From the NCBI GenBank assembly GCA_034359265.1, contig CP136895.1:49556001-49620000 (forward strand): 64,000 nt of DNA. The letters run 5' to 3'. How positions within the stretch are numbered: the stretch's first letter is position 1; each line of letters starts with the position of its first letter. This DNA comes from Canna indica. Taxonomy: Eukaryota; Streptophyta; Magnoliopsida; Zingiberales; Cannaceae. The position numbers were made by a program, and so were the translations under genes. The notes beneath the pieces are model-generated. The model worked only from the letters and a program-made list of their open reading frames with translations, was not told the DNA's origin and did not search any database. Below, one piece after another: positions 46,221 to 58,149 of this stretch.

Positions 46221-49200
46221 AAATACATATTTCATGTATTTTCTGTTTCATATTAGACTGTTGTTGTTATGAGCCTAATGTTTATAATATGCTTGATATT
46301 TTTTATTGGCTCAGAATTTTAAAATTATATCATTTAACATGTTTGATTATGAATCATTGTTGACATGATCAATCCATTATTTTGACACAACAAATGTAAC
46401 TTTGTTAGTGTAGAATTTGGAACTTAAATGTAATACCGTTGCAATAATATATATAGATTGATAAAATTTACAATCATATCTATAAACAATATTTGCAATG
46501 CTTATGTATTTAAATTCATAATTATTTACGATACCTTCATTTTTGTGCCGATTTAGCACTATATTATTGATTTAAATTATTGACATGTGGGCGAAAATTA
46601 ATTCCTGTATAAGTTTTTTCATTAATTGATACGAGTAGTCATCACCAAAGTAGGATTACTTATATTGATTGATGGAATTTCTTATCTTATAAGGAATACT
46701 TCAAATTAATTCATTCAATGGTTTTCCCAAAGGAGAACTATTGTGTGTCTTAATTAGAAGCTTTATTTTTTATGAAGTTATTGGGAAGTACACTAGTTTA
46801 GAAAATCTATCCACCCAAAGGGGATAGGTTCTCGAAGTCTAGTGTATTCTCTTTGATTAATTCATCGAGATTCTGTTTATTAATTGTGTATTCTGCCCAA
46901 TGGGGAATACGTAATTTTATGTTGGCCTCTTCTTTGATAATGATACCCATAAATCAATCTAACGCATTCTCACTTTTACATTGAACAATTACATTTACAA
47001 TGAATAATTGTATTACTTCTATTGAAGTGTTGATTGGATCAAACTATAAGAAGTGAAATCAATATATATAGAATTTTCATTGTGAATTACGATCTTGACA
47101 TGGTAATGTTTAAGAACAAACTTGAATTTGCTAGTGGGAGAAATTTAACACACTGGGTTTGATAGCAATTAAAGAACTTTTTCTGAACACTTAATGAGTG
47201 GTTTATTTAAAATAAATAGTGTCAATAATCCTCATTGCCTACAACACCTTGATTAAAAATGGACAATAAATCACCTCACCACTAAATGTGTGGCTGAGGA
47301 AGCAAAACACAAGAAAATAGTGATCAAGCCCTTTGGATTATCCATTCAAAACCCCATTTTTGCAAGGGTCACTTGAAACCCAAGTATTTGACACATGTTG
47401 TTCCAAGGAAAAGCTCAAGATCTAAAAGGGTTTGTTAATGGTCAAAACAAAATGTAGGAGTTTATATACCTACTCCCATCAAGAAAACAGTTTGGTACTT
47501 CTTTTGCAAAAAGAAGGGACATAAAATGAGCAAATGTTCTGGGTATAAGACTTGATTAGAGAATTACAGAATAAGCAAAAGACTAGAGAGTTTTTTCAAA
47601 CCTTAGGAAACCAAGTCTAAGGTAGTGCAAACTGAAAGTAGAAAATAACTGTGGAGTCTGTGTGAGATGTTGAATTGTCCTTAGAGTTTGATTATGAACT
47701 TGTCTTGAAGTATAGATATATATATTTATACATTCATTTAGAAAGAATTTAGTTTAGGTTTCTTGTTTGGATGATGTTGTATTTCATTTTAATTTTTGAA
47801 ATGGAAAAATGATCGTCATGTTGAGTACTCAAATTATTGAGAGAGGATCTTTAATTGATGACTTATATGTTATGCTTGGTTACAAATCGTTCATCTACCT
47901 CTCTAAACATAGAAAATATTGTCTCTAAGAGATCTAAAATTAAAGAACATTCTTCTCTTTTATGACATAAATATTTAGGTCATATTTCTAAAGAAATAGT
48001 ACAAAGACTTATTAAAGATGACATCTTGCTTATCTTGGATCTTAATGTCTTGGGGACTTGTGTGGATTGTATTTGAGGTAATTTGAACAAAATCAAAGAA
48101 ATAGTATAACTGAGAGTTTAAATCTTTCAAAGACCATCCACACATATTTTAGTGGACCTTGTTCTCATACCTTTGTGGTAATAGATTCTTTATCACTTTC
48201 ATTGATGACTATTTTTAATGTGGCTATATTTATTTGATTAAAGAAAAGTCTGATAAACTTCAAAAACTTAAAGTGTTTACCTCTGAAGTCGAAAGGCTAT
48301 TGTGAAAGACCATCAAGATAGTGAGTTCTGACCGAGGTGGTGAGTATTGTGGTCGATATGATGCTGCTGGGCAACACATGAGATCATTTGCTAAATACTT
48401 ATGCGATTATGGAATTATTCCATAATACACCTTGCCCGGTAGTCCTGAGCAAAATAGTGTGGTCGTAAGGTGTAATCGCACATTAATAGTTATGATGAGG
48501 AGCATAATGAGTAGGTCTAATTTGCCAGAATATCTATGGGGAGAAATTATCAAAATAACTCTTTACATCCTTAACTATGTTATCAGAAAATCTATTCCTA
48601 AAACTCCTTGGAATTGTGGTTAAGTAGAAAACCTAGTATGCTGCATTTTCGTGTTTGGGCTGTTCGGCAAAAGTAAGGATCTGTAGTCCTTTAAAGGAAA
48701 AGACTGATCTTAGGATTAGTTGTTTTTTCTTTGATTATCCACACCATGGAAAAGGATACAATATCTATTCTCCTAGCAGTGGAACAAGGATTGACCGCTA
48801 TGTTTTTGGAGTTTGATATTGCTGGCCCCAATCACCTTTGTGTAGAAAATGATGCTGATTTGAATAGAAATATCTCTTTTCCGCTTTCGATTTTTGATGA
48901 TTACAGTTCACCTGTGCCAATAGATAGAATTGATGTTTGTGATGAGGATACTACCAATCCTTATGCTCGTCTTGATGATCATTTAGTTGTCTATCTCTAT
49001 GCACTTACTAACAATCCTCAATCCATTAAATATGATTCTCTTATGCTAGTAAGGAGATCTACTAGACTTGATATCTCTAATGACTTCATGGTATATTTTA
49101 AAGGGTAATTACCTAAATATATCATGAACTATGGACTTTGTCTCAAATCTATCCTGAACTTTGACTTCTCCAAATTGCATCCTCAACTATCAGATTTGTA

Positions 49201-49407
49201 CCAATTGCATCCCACCGTCAAAATTACTTCAGCTACCCCATTAACCGTGTGACGTGGCATGCACACGTGGATTAAAAAAATAATTTTTTATTCAAATTTG
49301 ATTAATTTTTTTTTTTTAAAATTTGATTAATTTTTTTTTCCAAACCTTATATGATGTCCACCTGTGTTGCACACGTGGAATAATTTTTTATTATTAATCC
49401 CTTATAT

Positions 49408-49602
49408 TCAAGGAGGCCGGTGTGGAACCACGTCGTGTTCGAGCACCCCTCGACCTTCGACACGCTTGCCATGGATCCCGTCAAGAAGAAGGAGCTCGTC
49501 GTTGACCTCGACACCTTCCGTAATGCTAAAGACAACTACGCCAAGATCGGCAAGGCATGCAAGCGGGGTTACCTCTTCTACGGTCCGCCCTTCATCTTCT
49601 AG
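49408..49602 (+). pseudogene. Captured AAA-ATPase (BCS1/AATP-like) fragment
   Basis: The frame reads WNHVVFEHPSTFDTLAMDP, then KKKELVVDLDTFRNAKDNYA and GKACKRGYLFYGPP. This is the segment leading into Walker A of plant membrane AAA-ATPases. The Walker A motif itself (GPPGTGKS) is cut after GPP and replaced by FIF and a stop, so no ATPase activity remains. Confidence 0.85.
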
Positions 49603-49790
49603 CGTTCCTCTGGCTCGAGAATCTCATAGTAGTTCATCGACACCGTTCAAAGAGGAGCTAGCCACGAGCTGGCCGACCACTGCCTCTGCCTGCCCGACCA
49701 CGAGACTCCGCCCCTCATCACCATCCACGACCTCCTCTGCTTCCTGCTGGATCTGAAGCGCGAGCCGCCTCAACAAACATCACCACCCCT
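49603..49790 (+). pseudogene. Unidentified captured coding-like fragment
   Basis: GC-rich plus-strand sequence with a frame containing HELADHCLCLPDHETPPL and DLLCFLLDLKRE. It looks like a real protein segment but I do not recognise the source. It lies in a different frame from the AAA-ATPase piece and directly after its end. 49791-50364 shows no further coding match. Confidence 0.4.
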
Positions 49791-50364
49791 AAAAAAATTG
49801 CTACTTCTACTGCCCCCAACTCCGGCCCCCTCCGCTACTTCTACTGCCCCATCACAACAAATATTGATTATGTATGTGTTCTACAGATTTGGGCCCATGA
49901 GTTTTAATGTAATAAGCACAAATAGCTCTTTAGAATTCCTCCTCTTTGGTCAATGAAGTATATATGTATGTTGATGATGAGAGTAGGTTGTAAGTGGAGG
50001 GTTGCCATTTATATATTCTCTACGGTCATATGATATTAATCCCTCCTCTCCTCCACGTGTTCTTCTTGTAAACAATTTCAATTTCACTCTGTGGTTAATG
50101 TTCAGCAAATAATCAGCTAGATTTGTTGGCACTTTGCCCGTCGTCATGTGCTCGTCGCCTACCTCTCTTCAACACCAGAGAGAGGTTTTAACTCTTTGAT
50201 TCCTAACGCTTGTGTAATTTTTCCCTTCCTCCTTCCATTTCTATGACGCTACTACTTGGCACCGAAAGAATGCTCGCAACGTGTTTGAGCTTTTGCGCTA
50301 GAGAAGTGAAGAAGAAGAAGAAGAAGAAGGATAGAGATCAAAGGAAGCGACGAGCATCGTAACG

Positions 50365-50665
50365 ATGGAAACATTCCTCTCATATAACACCATCACTTCC
50401 ACCCCAATTCACCATGCTAACCCTTCTGCATACTCGAGCTTCCTGTTCCACAACAATGCCAGGGATGCAGAGGGCAGATTGGCGGCGTCCATCGCGAGGA
50501 GCACGAGGCAGAGACAAATAACACACAAGAATAAGGAGGAGTCTAAGAATCAGAGGATGACTCACATCGCCGTCGAGCGCAACCGACGTCGCCAGATGAG
50601 AGAGCACACCCGGCGTCGCCAGATGAACGAGCACCTTGTCGTGCTGTGCTCGCTCATGTTCGGTA
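50365..50665 (+). pseudogene. Captured bHLH transcription-factor fragment with internal duplication
   Basis: From the ATG at 50365 the frame runs to the basic region QRMTHIAVERNRRRQM (about 50548-50598), characteristic of the bHLH group containing plant bHLH71/94/96 and FAMA-like factors. It then reads REHTRRRQMNEHLVVLCSLM, in which RRRQM.EH occurs twice because of a short DNA duplication that lengthens the basic region. The helix-loop-helix is cut after the first helix, before a possible splice donor (GGTACATG, about 50660). Dimerisation is therefore impossible as encoded. Confidence 0.85.
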
Positions 50666-50807
50666 CATGCAGAAGGTCTCCTCTCCTTGTTCAATACTAA
50701 TTTTGCCCTCTCGATTGCGCTTCTCCGGAACTTAATTGATGGCAGCATTTGCGGCGGCGTAGCAGAATTGGTGGATGTAGAGGGCAAGGTCGGCGTCGGT
50801 GTTGTCG

Positions 50808-50883
50808 GCCATCCTCGTAGGCCGCCGGGAGGTGGTGCTCAGGCACGAGGCGGTAGTTGACGAAGAGAACGTCGTAGGCGGTC
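50808..50883 (-). pseudogene. Captured carboxylesterase (CXE/GID1-type fold) exon fragment
   Basis: After an AG acceptor (TTTTGCAG) the minus strand reads AYDVLFVNYRLVPEHHLPAA then YEDG, matching the conserved V..DYRLAPEH.LPAAYED block of plant alpha/beta hydrolase-3 carboxylesterases. The frame then diverges. Neither the HGGG oxyanion motif nor the GXSXG nucleophile motif is present. Confidence 0.8.
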
Positions 50884-51377
50884 TGCAAAAATAAATTTTT
50901 ATTCATGTTGTTTTTTTTTTTAAAAAATCATTGTTTAATCCACGTGTGCAGCACACGTGGACATCAAAAAGATTTAAAAATAATAATAATTTTTTAATCA
51001 GTTTAGAATAAAAAATTATTTTTTAATCCACATGTGCATGCCACGTCACACGGTTAACGGGGTAGCTGACGAAATTTTGACGGTGGAATGCAATTGAGAC
51101 AAATGTGATAGTTGATGATGCAATTTGGAGAAGTCAAAGTTCAGGATAGAATTGAGACAAAATCCATAGTTCAGGATATATTCAGGTAATTACCCTATTT
51201 TAAATAAGTGTATATGATGTAACCCAAGGGTTATCAAGAATCTAGTCATGAGCACTTTGTGTGCAAATTGAGAAAATCAATTTATGATCTAATATAAGTC
51301 TCTAGATATTGGTATCTGAAATTTGATGACATTGTGACCTCCATGAGATTTGAGGAGAATTAAGTTGATCAGTGTAT

Positions 51378-51900
51378 ATCACTACAACATTTTAGACCTA
51401 CGGTCCCAAAAGACAAAAAACTGTTCCCATAGACCTACGGGAACGGTTTCCCATGTGTACTCAAATCAGCCGTTCCATTAGGTTATAGGAACAATTTTCG
51501 TCCCTATGGCCACGCTGCCAAAATAACCGTTCCCATAGGTCCAGTCTATGGGAACGATTGTAAAAGTGTTCCTGTACCATGCCTATAGGAACGGCTGAAA
51601 AACAATTCCTGTAAACGTATCTTATAGGAACGGTTAAAAAACCGTTCCTATAGTCCCAGCCTATAGGAACGGTTCACAACCGTTCCTATAGGTAAAACTT
51701 ATAGGACTGTTTAGAACCGTTCCTATAGGATGAAATATAGGAACGGTTTTCTAACCGTTCCTAAAAGTCATACATATAGGCACGGTTGAAAACCGTTCCT
51801 ATAGGCCGAAACTATAGGAACGGTACAGAAACCGTTCCTATAGGTGAGAGGAATTGTTCCTATAATTCCTACACAGGTTCATATTTGTTCCTAAACCTGT
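51378..51900. repeat. Subterminal inverted repeats of CACTA-2
   Basis: About ten copies of TATAGGAACGGTT and its complement AACCGTTCCTATAGG are packed between 51405 and 51855, mostly as head-to-head pairs about 20-30 bp apart. In En/Spm elements such motifs bind the accessory protein; that role here is inferred. Confidence 0.88.
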
Positions 51901-52222
51901 AAACCATACAATTTTCACAGACAACCATACAATTTCACAAACGTAGATTCGAAAACATAAATTTCATTCAAACGTAGAATATATTTAATTGTTGACAAAA
52001 TAACAAATTCACAATTATAGTATTCTCATTCCACAATTTCACAATTAAGTCTAACTAAAGTTCACAAACATGTGAAATTGTTCTATCAAGCCTAGCATTC
52101 CCATTAGCCAAGTCCTCTTGATCATCTCCTCCGTGAAATTCATCTTTCTTCTCTCAATTTATCATTTTCCCGCAAAAATTAATTAATAATTAAAAATTAT
52201 CAAAAGACTTCATAATCATATA

Positions 52223-55200
52223 TTAAACTAAAATTACCTGATTTTGAGGATGATGTGTGGAAGTGGAAGAACCAAAGATGCTATTGGCATCCCTTGGAGT
52301 AGTTGGTGGTGCCAACAGAGCTGTTATAGCCTCTATGTCCAAATCTGGGTTCGCATGTGAAATAAATGTCTTCAAAAGAGATTGCATTCCTTGCATTTGA
52401 CGTTGCATATGGTTCTGTCTCTCTTCCATTTTTGTATGTCTTTCTTCCATTATTGCATGTTGCTCCTCCAAAGACTTCACCTCTTGATCATGTTTTTCCT
52501 GCATTGTTGCCATTTCTTCATTTTTTTTAAAGATTGTGGGTGTAATTGTTCCTCCATAACAATGCACCCTTCCTTACTTCTCTTTCCCAAACATAGATTG
52601 AAAGGCCTCAGCAGCAGGTTTCCCATCATGCTCAACCATGGTTTTAAGCTTTTCCTAAATGTACATTTAATAATGTTAGTGATAATAATAAATAATTAAG
52701 TAAAACAATAGCTATAAGAAAAACTCACAATTGTCTCTTCAGTTTCATCATCTAAGGCTTTTCCATCCTTAATTAGTTCGAGTTTCAACAAACATCTCAA
52801 CTTGACTGGGTTTTTCATTCTTTTGAGTATGCTTTATATAAATCACAAGAATGAGTTAAAACATAATATTGACATTACTATTCAAAATATGAATTTGTTT
52901 ATGCAAAAAAATATTACCAATTTTTCTTTTATTACAGAAAATCTTTTATTGCCCATTTGATGCCACCATTTTTGCTGTGATCTATTCAATCGATTTTGTT
53001 GGCCCATATCCTACATCAATAACAAAGAAACTAAATATATGCAACTAGAAAAAATTTACAAGTATATATATATCAGTGCATAACCATATTAAAAAAACAG
53101 CTTGCTATAGGAATGATAGGAATGATAGGAATGACTAGCTGTCCAAACTAAATAGGAAGAAGCTCCAGCTTATCCTGATACTGATATCAGTATCAGGACT
53201 GATATAGGAATGACTAGCTGTCCAAATTCTAAGAAAATAAAGTAATTAGGGAATAACAAGTCACAAGCCTGTTCTAATACCATTAACATCTATTTGGTCT
53301 GCTCATAACAAGTATGCTGCCCATAAGCTATTCTAATACCATACCCTGTTCTAATACCTTTAACATCTATATTTACCCATTGAATTACACAATTCCATCA
53401 TAAGAAATGAGTATTGAGATTTGAAGAAGCCTTCTCTACCAAGCACTAGAAATTTACTTGGACCTGGTTGCTTCACATAGGCTAATTTACTTGGACCTAG
53501 TTGCCTTCTTTATTAAGCTAATGAAGGAAACAATCAGGTTCTTAAAGGCCAGGTTGGAAGTGTACCCCAATCTTTTTTTTTTCTTTTTCTTTCTTTCTGT
53601 TACCGGACTTCTCTTTTTGTTTCCTTTTGCAGGATTTATCACAGAGATCATCATCATCTCTTTTGTCAAAGTGTCATCAATCGCATTCATTCATTTATAG
53701 CAAAGGGGGCAAATCTAGTCTGACTCCAGAAAAAACTCAATTTGCTGCTTTCTAATTTGAATCTGAGATCATCTGAAGTGGAGAAGAAGAACTTATAACC
53801 TATAGCTAGGTTCAGAATCAAGTCTTTATGGCATGCTTTGTGTCATTTGATTAATTAGTATCAGATTTTCTTTTCAAAAGATTGTTTTGAATATAATTAA
53901 ATAGAATAAATGATGCTAAACCAGAACATACTAATCAGAACTGGATGAGCTTTTGAGTCAAACTGGTCATGTCATGGTTAAAATTCAAAATCAGTACTAT
54001 GGTTAAAAGTCAAACGGGTTCTCAAGAAGCTATTTAGTTTTTTAGGCCTTTTCAATTGCTAACTCTGATAATAATATCCTGATACTAGATACTATCAGTA
54101 TCCTGATATATATCAGTATCAGGATATTGATATCCTGATATTAGTATCAGGATGCTGATATCCTGATACTGTTATAGGAACCTCCAGCTTATTCCTTGGC
54201 TGTAGCAGCATGATTCCACTATAAGCTGGATTGGGGAAATACCATAGAAGATGAAGCTCATACTTTTTTAGTTCCTGCACATTAACAAAAGTTCTGGCCT
54301 ACTTTTGTTAATGTGCAGGAACTAAAAAAGTATGAGCTGGTTCATCAACTCATGATTCATGATAAATAGAATGGAGAAGGAGGGTGAGGAATGTTAATGT
54401 TGGGGAAGAGTGGTAAGATATGTTTTGTGATCCTACTTGGAGAAGCTCTAAAGAAGCTGGTAGTGATTTTGTAATTTTTAAAAATGAAATGTGGCTGCTT
54501 GCAGAGTGTAATAAAGAGGTGGTTGTCAGTCCTCTTCAAGCTGAGCTAAAATCCTGTTCAAGTTTGGATATTTTTCAAAATTGCCATAATCCTATTCTTG
54601 TTGCAGATATGTTAAACAGAAATAGCTTTAATATGGATGAGGATAGCAGGGACAAACTTAGAAGATTGAAGGGGAAGGAGATATCAGTATCCATATTATT
54701 AGGATCAAGCTTCTACTTGTTTTTCATTTGATTCCACCATTAAGTAATCTAGAAAAGTGACAAGAAAAAGCTTCACATTGATATTAGTATCAGGATACTA
54801 ATATCCTGATATCAGTCTCAGGAGATATTAGTATTGCTGATATACTGATATCAGTATCGATACTGATATCCTAAAATCAGTATCAGGATATTGTATCAGG
54901 ATATTGTATCAGGATACTGATATCCTGATACAGATATCTTGCATGCTTCTTTTTTTTGGTATTTTGGGCATCCTCATTATTGGTGGAATATATTATATGG
55001 TTCTTAAAACAAAATTAATTAAATAGCAACAACAATTAGTAGAAGAAAGTGTTTATATATAATGGTTGATCATAAAATTCAAGCTTCTACTTGTTTTTCA
55101 TTTGCTTCCACCATTAAGTAATCCATAGAAAAGTGACAAGAAAAAGCTTCACACCCCAATCTTTCAGCAGCTGCACCAAACAACAAAATCCTCTCACCTT

Positions 55201-56911
55201 TTGCTGTTTGATTGGGACTGTGAATTATAATGTCAAATTAGTACCTTTGGCCACACATATGGTGCCTTTTGTCTCCTTCTATATAATTCTAAATTTTGAT
55301 CCTGCATCTCCTAACTTTTGTTTGCTGAATGTGCACTTACAATATGTATCCTGATACTGGATACTGTTATCTCTTGATATTAGTATCCTGATATCAGTCT
55401 CACGAGATATCAATATTACTGATATCCTGATATCAGTATTAGGATACTGATATCAGGGTCTACTACTTATTTTCCTGGAGATTATGTAGGACTAGTTATT
55501 TTAGCACTTGTTTTTCTTATTAGTGGTTAAATTTTTGAATTAGCAGCAAGGTCATCAGGGTGCATAAAAGTATACTAACACAACTAGACGAGGGAAGAAG
55601 ATGGGATAAAGGTATCAGTTGTAAGCAAACAATAGCATTAAGTAGAAAAAGGTCATGATAGCAAGCCTTAAATTTCATGGGTTGATAAAGGTAATGAGGG
55701 AAAAAGATGGGATAAAGGTATCAGTCAACACAGTTAGAGACTATAAGTAATGGACATAAAGCTTATTCTTTAACAACTATTAGTTTAAATAAAAGAAACC
55801 TAGCTAGCTACTTACTTGGATGGGTTCATAGCTCCAATAATCAATCATTTGCTTGAAGTGTTCGAGAGGAATGTCTGTAGGACGATTTTTTATCCTCTCA
55901 TTGTTTGTTGCGTAATTGTCAAAATGTTCCTTCTTGATTTTTGATTTGTGTTTCCTCCAAGCTTCATCCATAATTTTGAACACAACCCATTTTCCTATTT
56001 CCGGAAGGATAAATTTTTTCTACAAAATGAAGCAAAACAAGCATTAATATTGACATGCAAATGTAAATGAACAATATAAAAAAGTCATACATTGATATAT
56101 TTCCATATGTCATCATTGCTTGGTATAGCCTTCCTATTGGTGTAAATCAAGGGACACCAATCTGAATTTCGTGCCACAGTTCCTAAAAATTGGCTCAAGT
56201 CTGAAACAGCTTTCTCATTGGGCCCAACTGGTTGTGCTTCACTATTGAAAATTATTTCTTGTCGCTCCTCTAGTGATCTTCCATGAATTTTTTAGCACGT
56301 TGTCTTCCCTCTTGCTTTCTTTTTTGGTGTTCCTAATTGACATAACAATAATGATTTAAACATAAGCTAATTATAGATTACATATAATGACATAATATAC
56401 CTTCAGACGTATCGTGTTCCGGCTCATCGGGTATATTGTGCTCTTCCTCAACTTGGTCCATGTCTCTACATTCCTCTTCTAATTGATCTTCTTCTAGCAC
56501 TTGCATACCCATCTTCTCACGATATGCAACCACTGACATTGATGGACGCAAAGGTGCAGTCTTTGTCTTCGTTGTTGCATACTCATCTCCTTGCTCATGG
56601 TTAACTTCTCTTTGTTGATCTTGAATGGTTGACATTTTTTGCCTTGGTCCTTGGGTAGATCTTTGATATTGAATGATTGGTCTTTGTTGTTGCACTTGAA
56701 AATATCTTGTATTGGAATTAGAAGGAACTTGCTTTTGAGTAGAGGATATGGGTTTAGTGATGGTTGCATTAATTGGTTTTTTCCCTCTATCTTGCACATT
56801 GGAAATGGTTAGTCTCATAGTAGAAACAGTAGGTTGAGTGGGGACTGCATCCTTTGGCTTTTCATATGGTGTTTTTCCTCTATATTGCACATTGGAAATG
56901 ACCTGTCTCAT
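52223..56911 (-). CDS. Transposase_24-like (Ptta/En-Spm) accessory protein gene of CACTA-2, multi-exon
   Basis: Reading leftward, the first recognisable exon (56378-56911) encodes a Gln/Thr/Pro-rich, low-complexity N-terminus ending in an acidic stretch. Further exons are at about 56090-56330 and 55816-56020; the latter includes GKWVVFKIMDEAWRKHK and RPTDIPLEHFKQMIDYWS, typical of the Transposase_24 family. Small exons near 52740-52850 and 52580-52650 follow. The last exon (52223-52567) encodes a Gln/Glu/Met coiled coil with MEERHTKMEERQNHMQRQMQ. The 2.9-kb intron between 55815 and 52850 contains LINE scraps and GATATC palindrome clusters. Exon edges are approximate and I cannot confirm a continuous frame. 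Confidence 0.6.
54255..54338. repeat. Perfect 38-bp inverted repeat with 8-bp loop
   Basis: Arms 54255-54292 and 54301-54338 are exact reverse complements (starting AGCTCATACTTTTTTAG) around the loop TCTGGCCT. It lies within the long intron of the Transposase_24-like gene. Confidence 0.92.
54420..54731 (+). pseudogene. Possible LINE RNase H-like fragment
   Basis: The plus-strand frame includes WRSSKEAGSDFVIFKNEMWL and VVVSPLQAELKS, resembling the start of the RNase H-like domain at the 3' end of plant LINE polyproteins (pattern D..W......G.G.V......A....SPLQAEL). The expected initial Asp-Gly reads DPT. A stop closes the frame at 54731. Similarity is by eye only. Confidence 0.45.
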
Positions 56912-57000
56912 AGTAGAAACACTAGGTTGAGTGGGGACTGCATCTTTGGCTTTTCATATGGTGTTTTTCCTCTCTCTTGCACATTGGTATTCTTCTTATT
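56800..57000. repeat. Tandem duplication of about 107 bp in the N-terminal coding region
   Basis: The phrase TTGCACATTGGAAATG...GTGTTTTTCCTCTAT is present twice in a row, giving the protein two copies of TISNVQDRGKKP/VISNVQYRGKTP with PTQPTVSTMR between. The second DNA copy lacks one base (GCATCTTTGG against GCATCCTTTGG), shifting the frame and placing the second unit outside the open frame. Confidence 0.75.
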
Positions 57001-57719
57001 GGCCTCTGAAGCATGCATGTCTTTTCAGCATTGTATGTTTGTTTCCAGCTGGCTGACTCTTTGAATTTAACTTCTTATTATGTTCAATCTTTTCACATTT
57101 AATTTTGTAATGCTTGGCTAACTCTTTGCTTGACTTTGCCTGTAGTGAAAAGTCCATATCACTTCTTGTATCATCTCACTGCATAAATCATAGAATACTT
57201 TTTAATTTTCAGTTATATAAATCATAAATATATAGCATGTTCAAATATGATTAAAAGGAAGCTACTATAGTAAGGTCTAAACAGTTTGGATATTGGGGAA
57301 ATTCTATGGTTGGTAGTAAGATAAATTTATTCTTTAGGATAAATGAAAGAGTAAAGAGAGCAACAAAGATATCTATGACATGCCAAAAATAATAAACAAC
57401 AAAGATATCTATCAGTATCAGTAATAAAGGATGCTGATATGAGTATCTTGATATCAGGATACATCAATATGAGTATCCTGATATCTATCAGGATACTGAT
57501 ATGAGTATCAGGATACATCAATATCAGTATCCTGATATCTATCAGGATACTGATATGAGTATCCTGATATCTATCAGAATACTTCATTAATAACACAGTC
57601 AGAGGGAACTTCAATGAAGCTACAAGCTTCTCTACGTTATTAGTATTTTTAGCTCCATCAACAACACTACTCACGGTTTTTTTAGGCCCTTGTTTCACTT
57701 GGACTTACAAACAAAAGAA

Positions 57720-58149
57720 AGGGAAGTGGAAAATTTGGTGCTAGATTGGATAGAGCTTTATATAATTGTGCATGGTTGGATTGGAAATATGAATTTAAAG
57801 CTATTCATTTGAACATGATTGACTCTGACCATAGGCCTATCATGGTAAACTGTAATGAAAGAAGAAAAAACAGAAAGAAAAGTAGATATGTGTCTTTTGT
57901 AGTGACATTTCTAGTTCAATCTGAAAATTTTGATTGAGGAGTTTTGAAGAAAAAAACAATGGTGAGATGAAACCAATGATACTGAATATTGAAAATTTGA
58001 AAGATGTTTTGAAAGAACGGAACAGAAACTGTGTCGACAATTTGGAGAGAAATTTGGAAGAAACAAAGGAGCTGGGAAAGATTGAATTAAAAGAGGAGCT
58101 AGGGCTAGCAAGTGATGAAGAGAATAGAAGATTAAAACCAAAAGATTAA
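57720..58149 (+). pseudogene. LINE endonuclease/linker fragment
   Basis: GARLDRALYNCAWL and IDSDHRPIMVNC (57735-57855) match the C-terminal block of the LINE endonuclease, where the SDH motif is catalytic. A Lys/Glu-rich coiled-coil linker follows after a stop (57934-58149), as usually seen before reverse transcriptase. It lies in the plus orientation inside the minus-strand CACTA-2 and is truncated at both ends. Confidence 0.7.

Larger units (their letters stand above)
49103..51195. mobile_element. Pack-MULE carrying several host gene fragments, TSD TATTTTAAA
   Basis: The terminal repeats start GGGTAATTACCT(A/G)AATATATC, and the inverted similarity continues for about 170 bp at each end (to about 49280 and from about 50935). 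The perfect 9-bp duplication TATTTTAAA lies at 49094-49102 and 51196-51204. Between the arms, GC-rich coding-like pieces derived from different genes lie in both orientations: AAA-ATPase, an unidentified piece, bHLH and carboxylesterase. No transposase is present, so it depends on an autonomous Mutator-like element. Confidence 0.93.
46221..51377 (+). pseudogene. Ty1/Copia polyprotein remnant, split by a Pack-MULE
   Basis: Read across many stops and frameshifts. A zinc knuckle of the form FCKKKGHKMSKC lies near 47510 with its first Cys lost. Integrase core pieces at 48300-48625 include SDRGGEYCGRYDA and TLPGSPEQN...SRSNLPEYLWGE. RRSTRLDISNDFMVYF (about 49045-49092) is the linker before reverse transcriptase. 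After the Pack-MULE (49103-51195), 51205-51375 encodes CKLRKSIYDL, WYLKFDDIVTSM and VDQCI, the start of the reverse-transcriptase core. It is then cut by the CACTA-2 insertion at 51378. 46221-47150 shows no clear coding motif. Confidence 0.82.

Noticed and set aside
57327..57698. Repetitive 123-codon open frame with an Ile/Leu/Asp repeat
   Set aside because: It is the translation of the GATATC palindrome cluster, not a gene.
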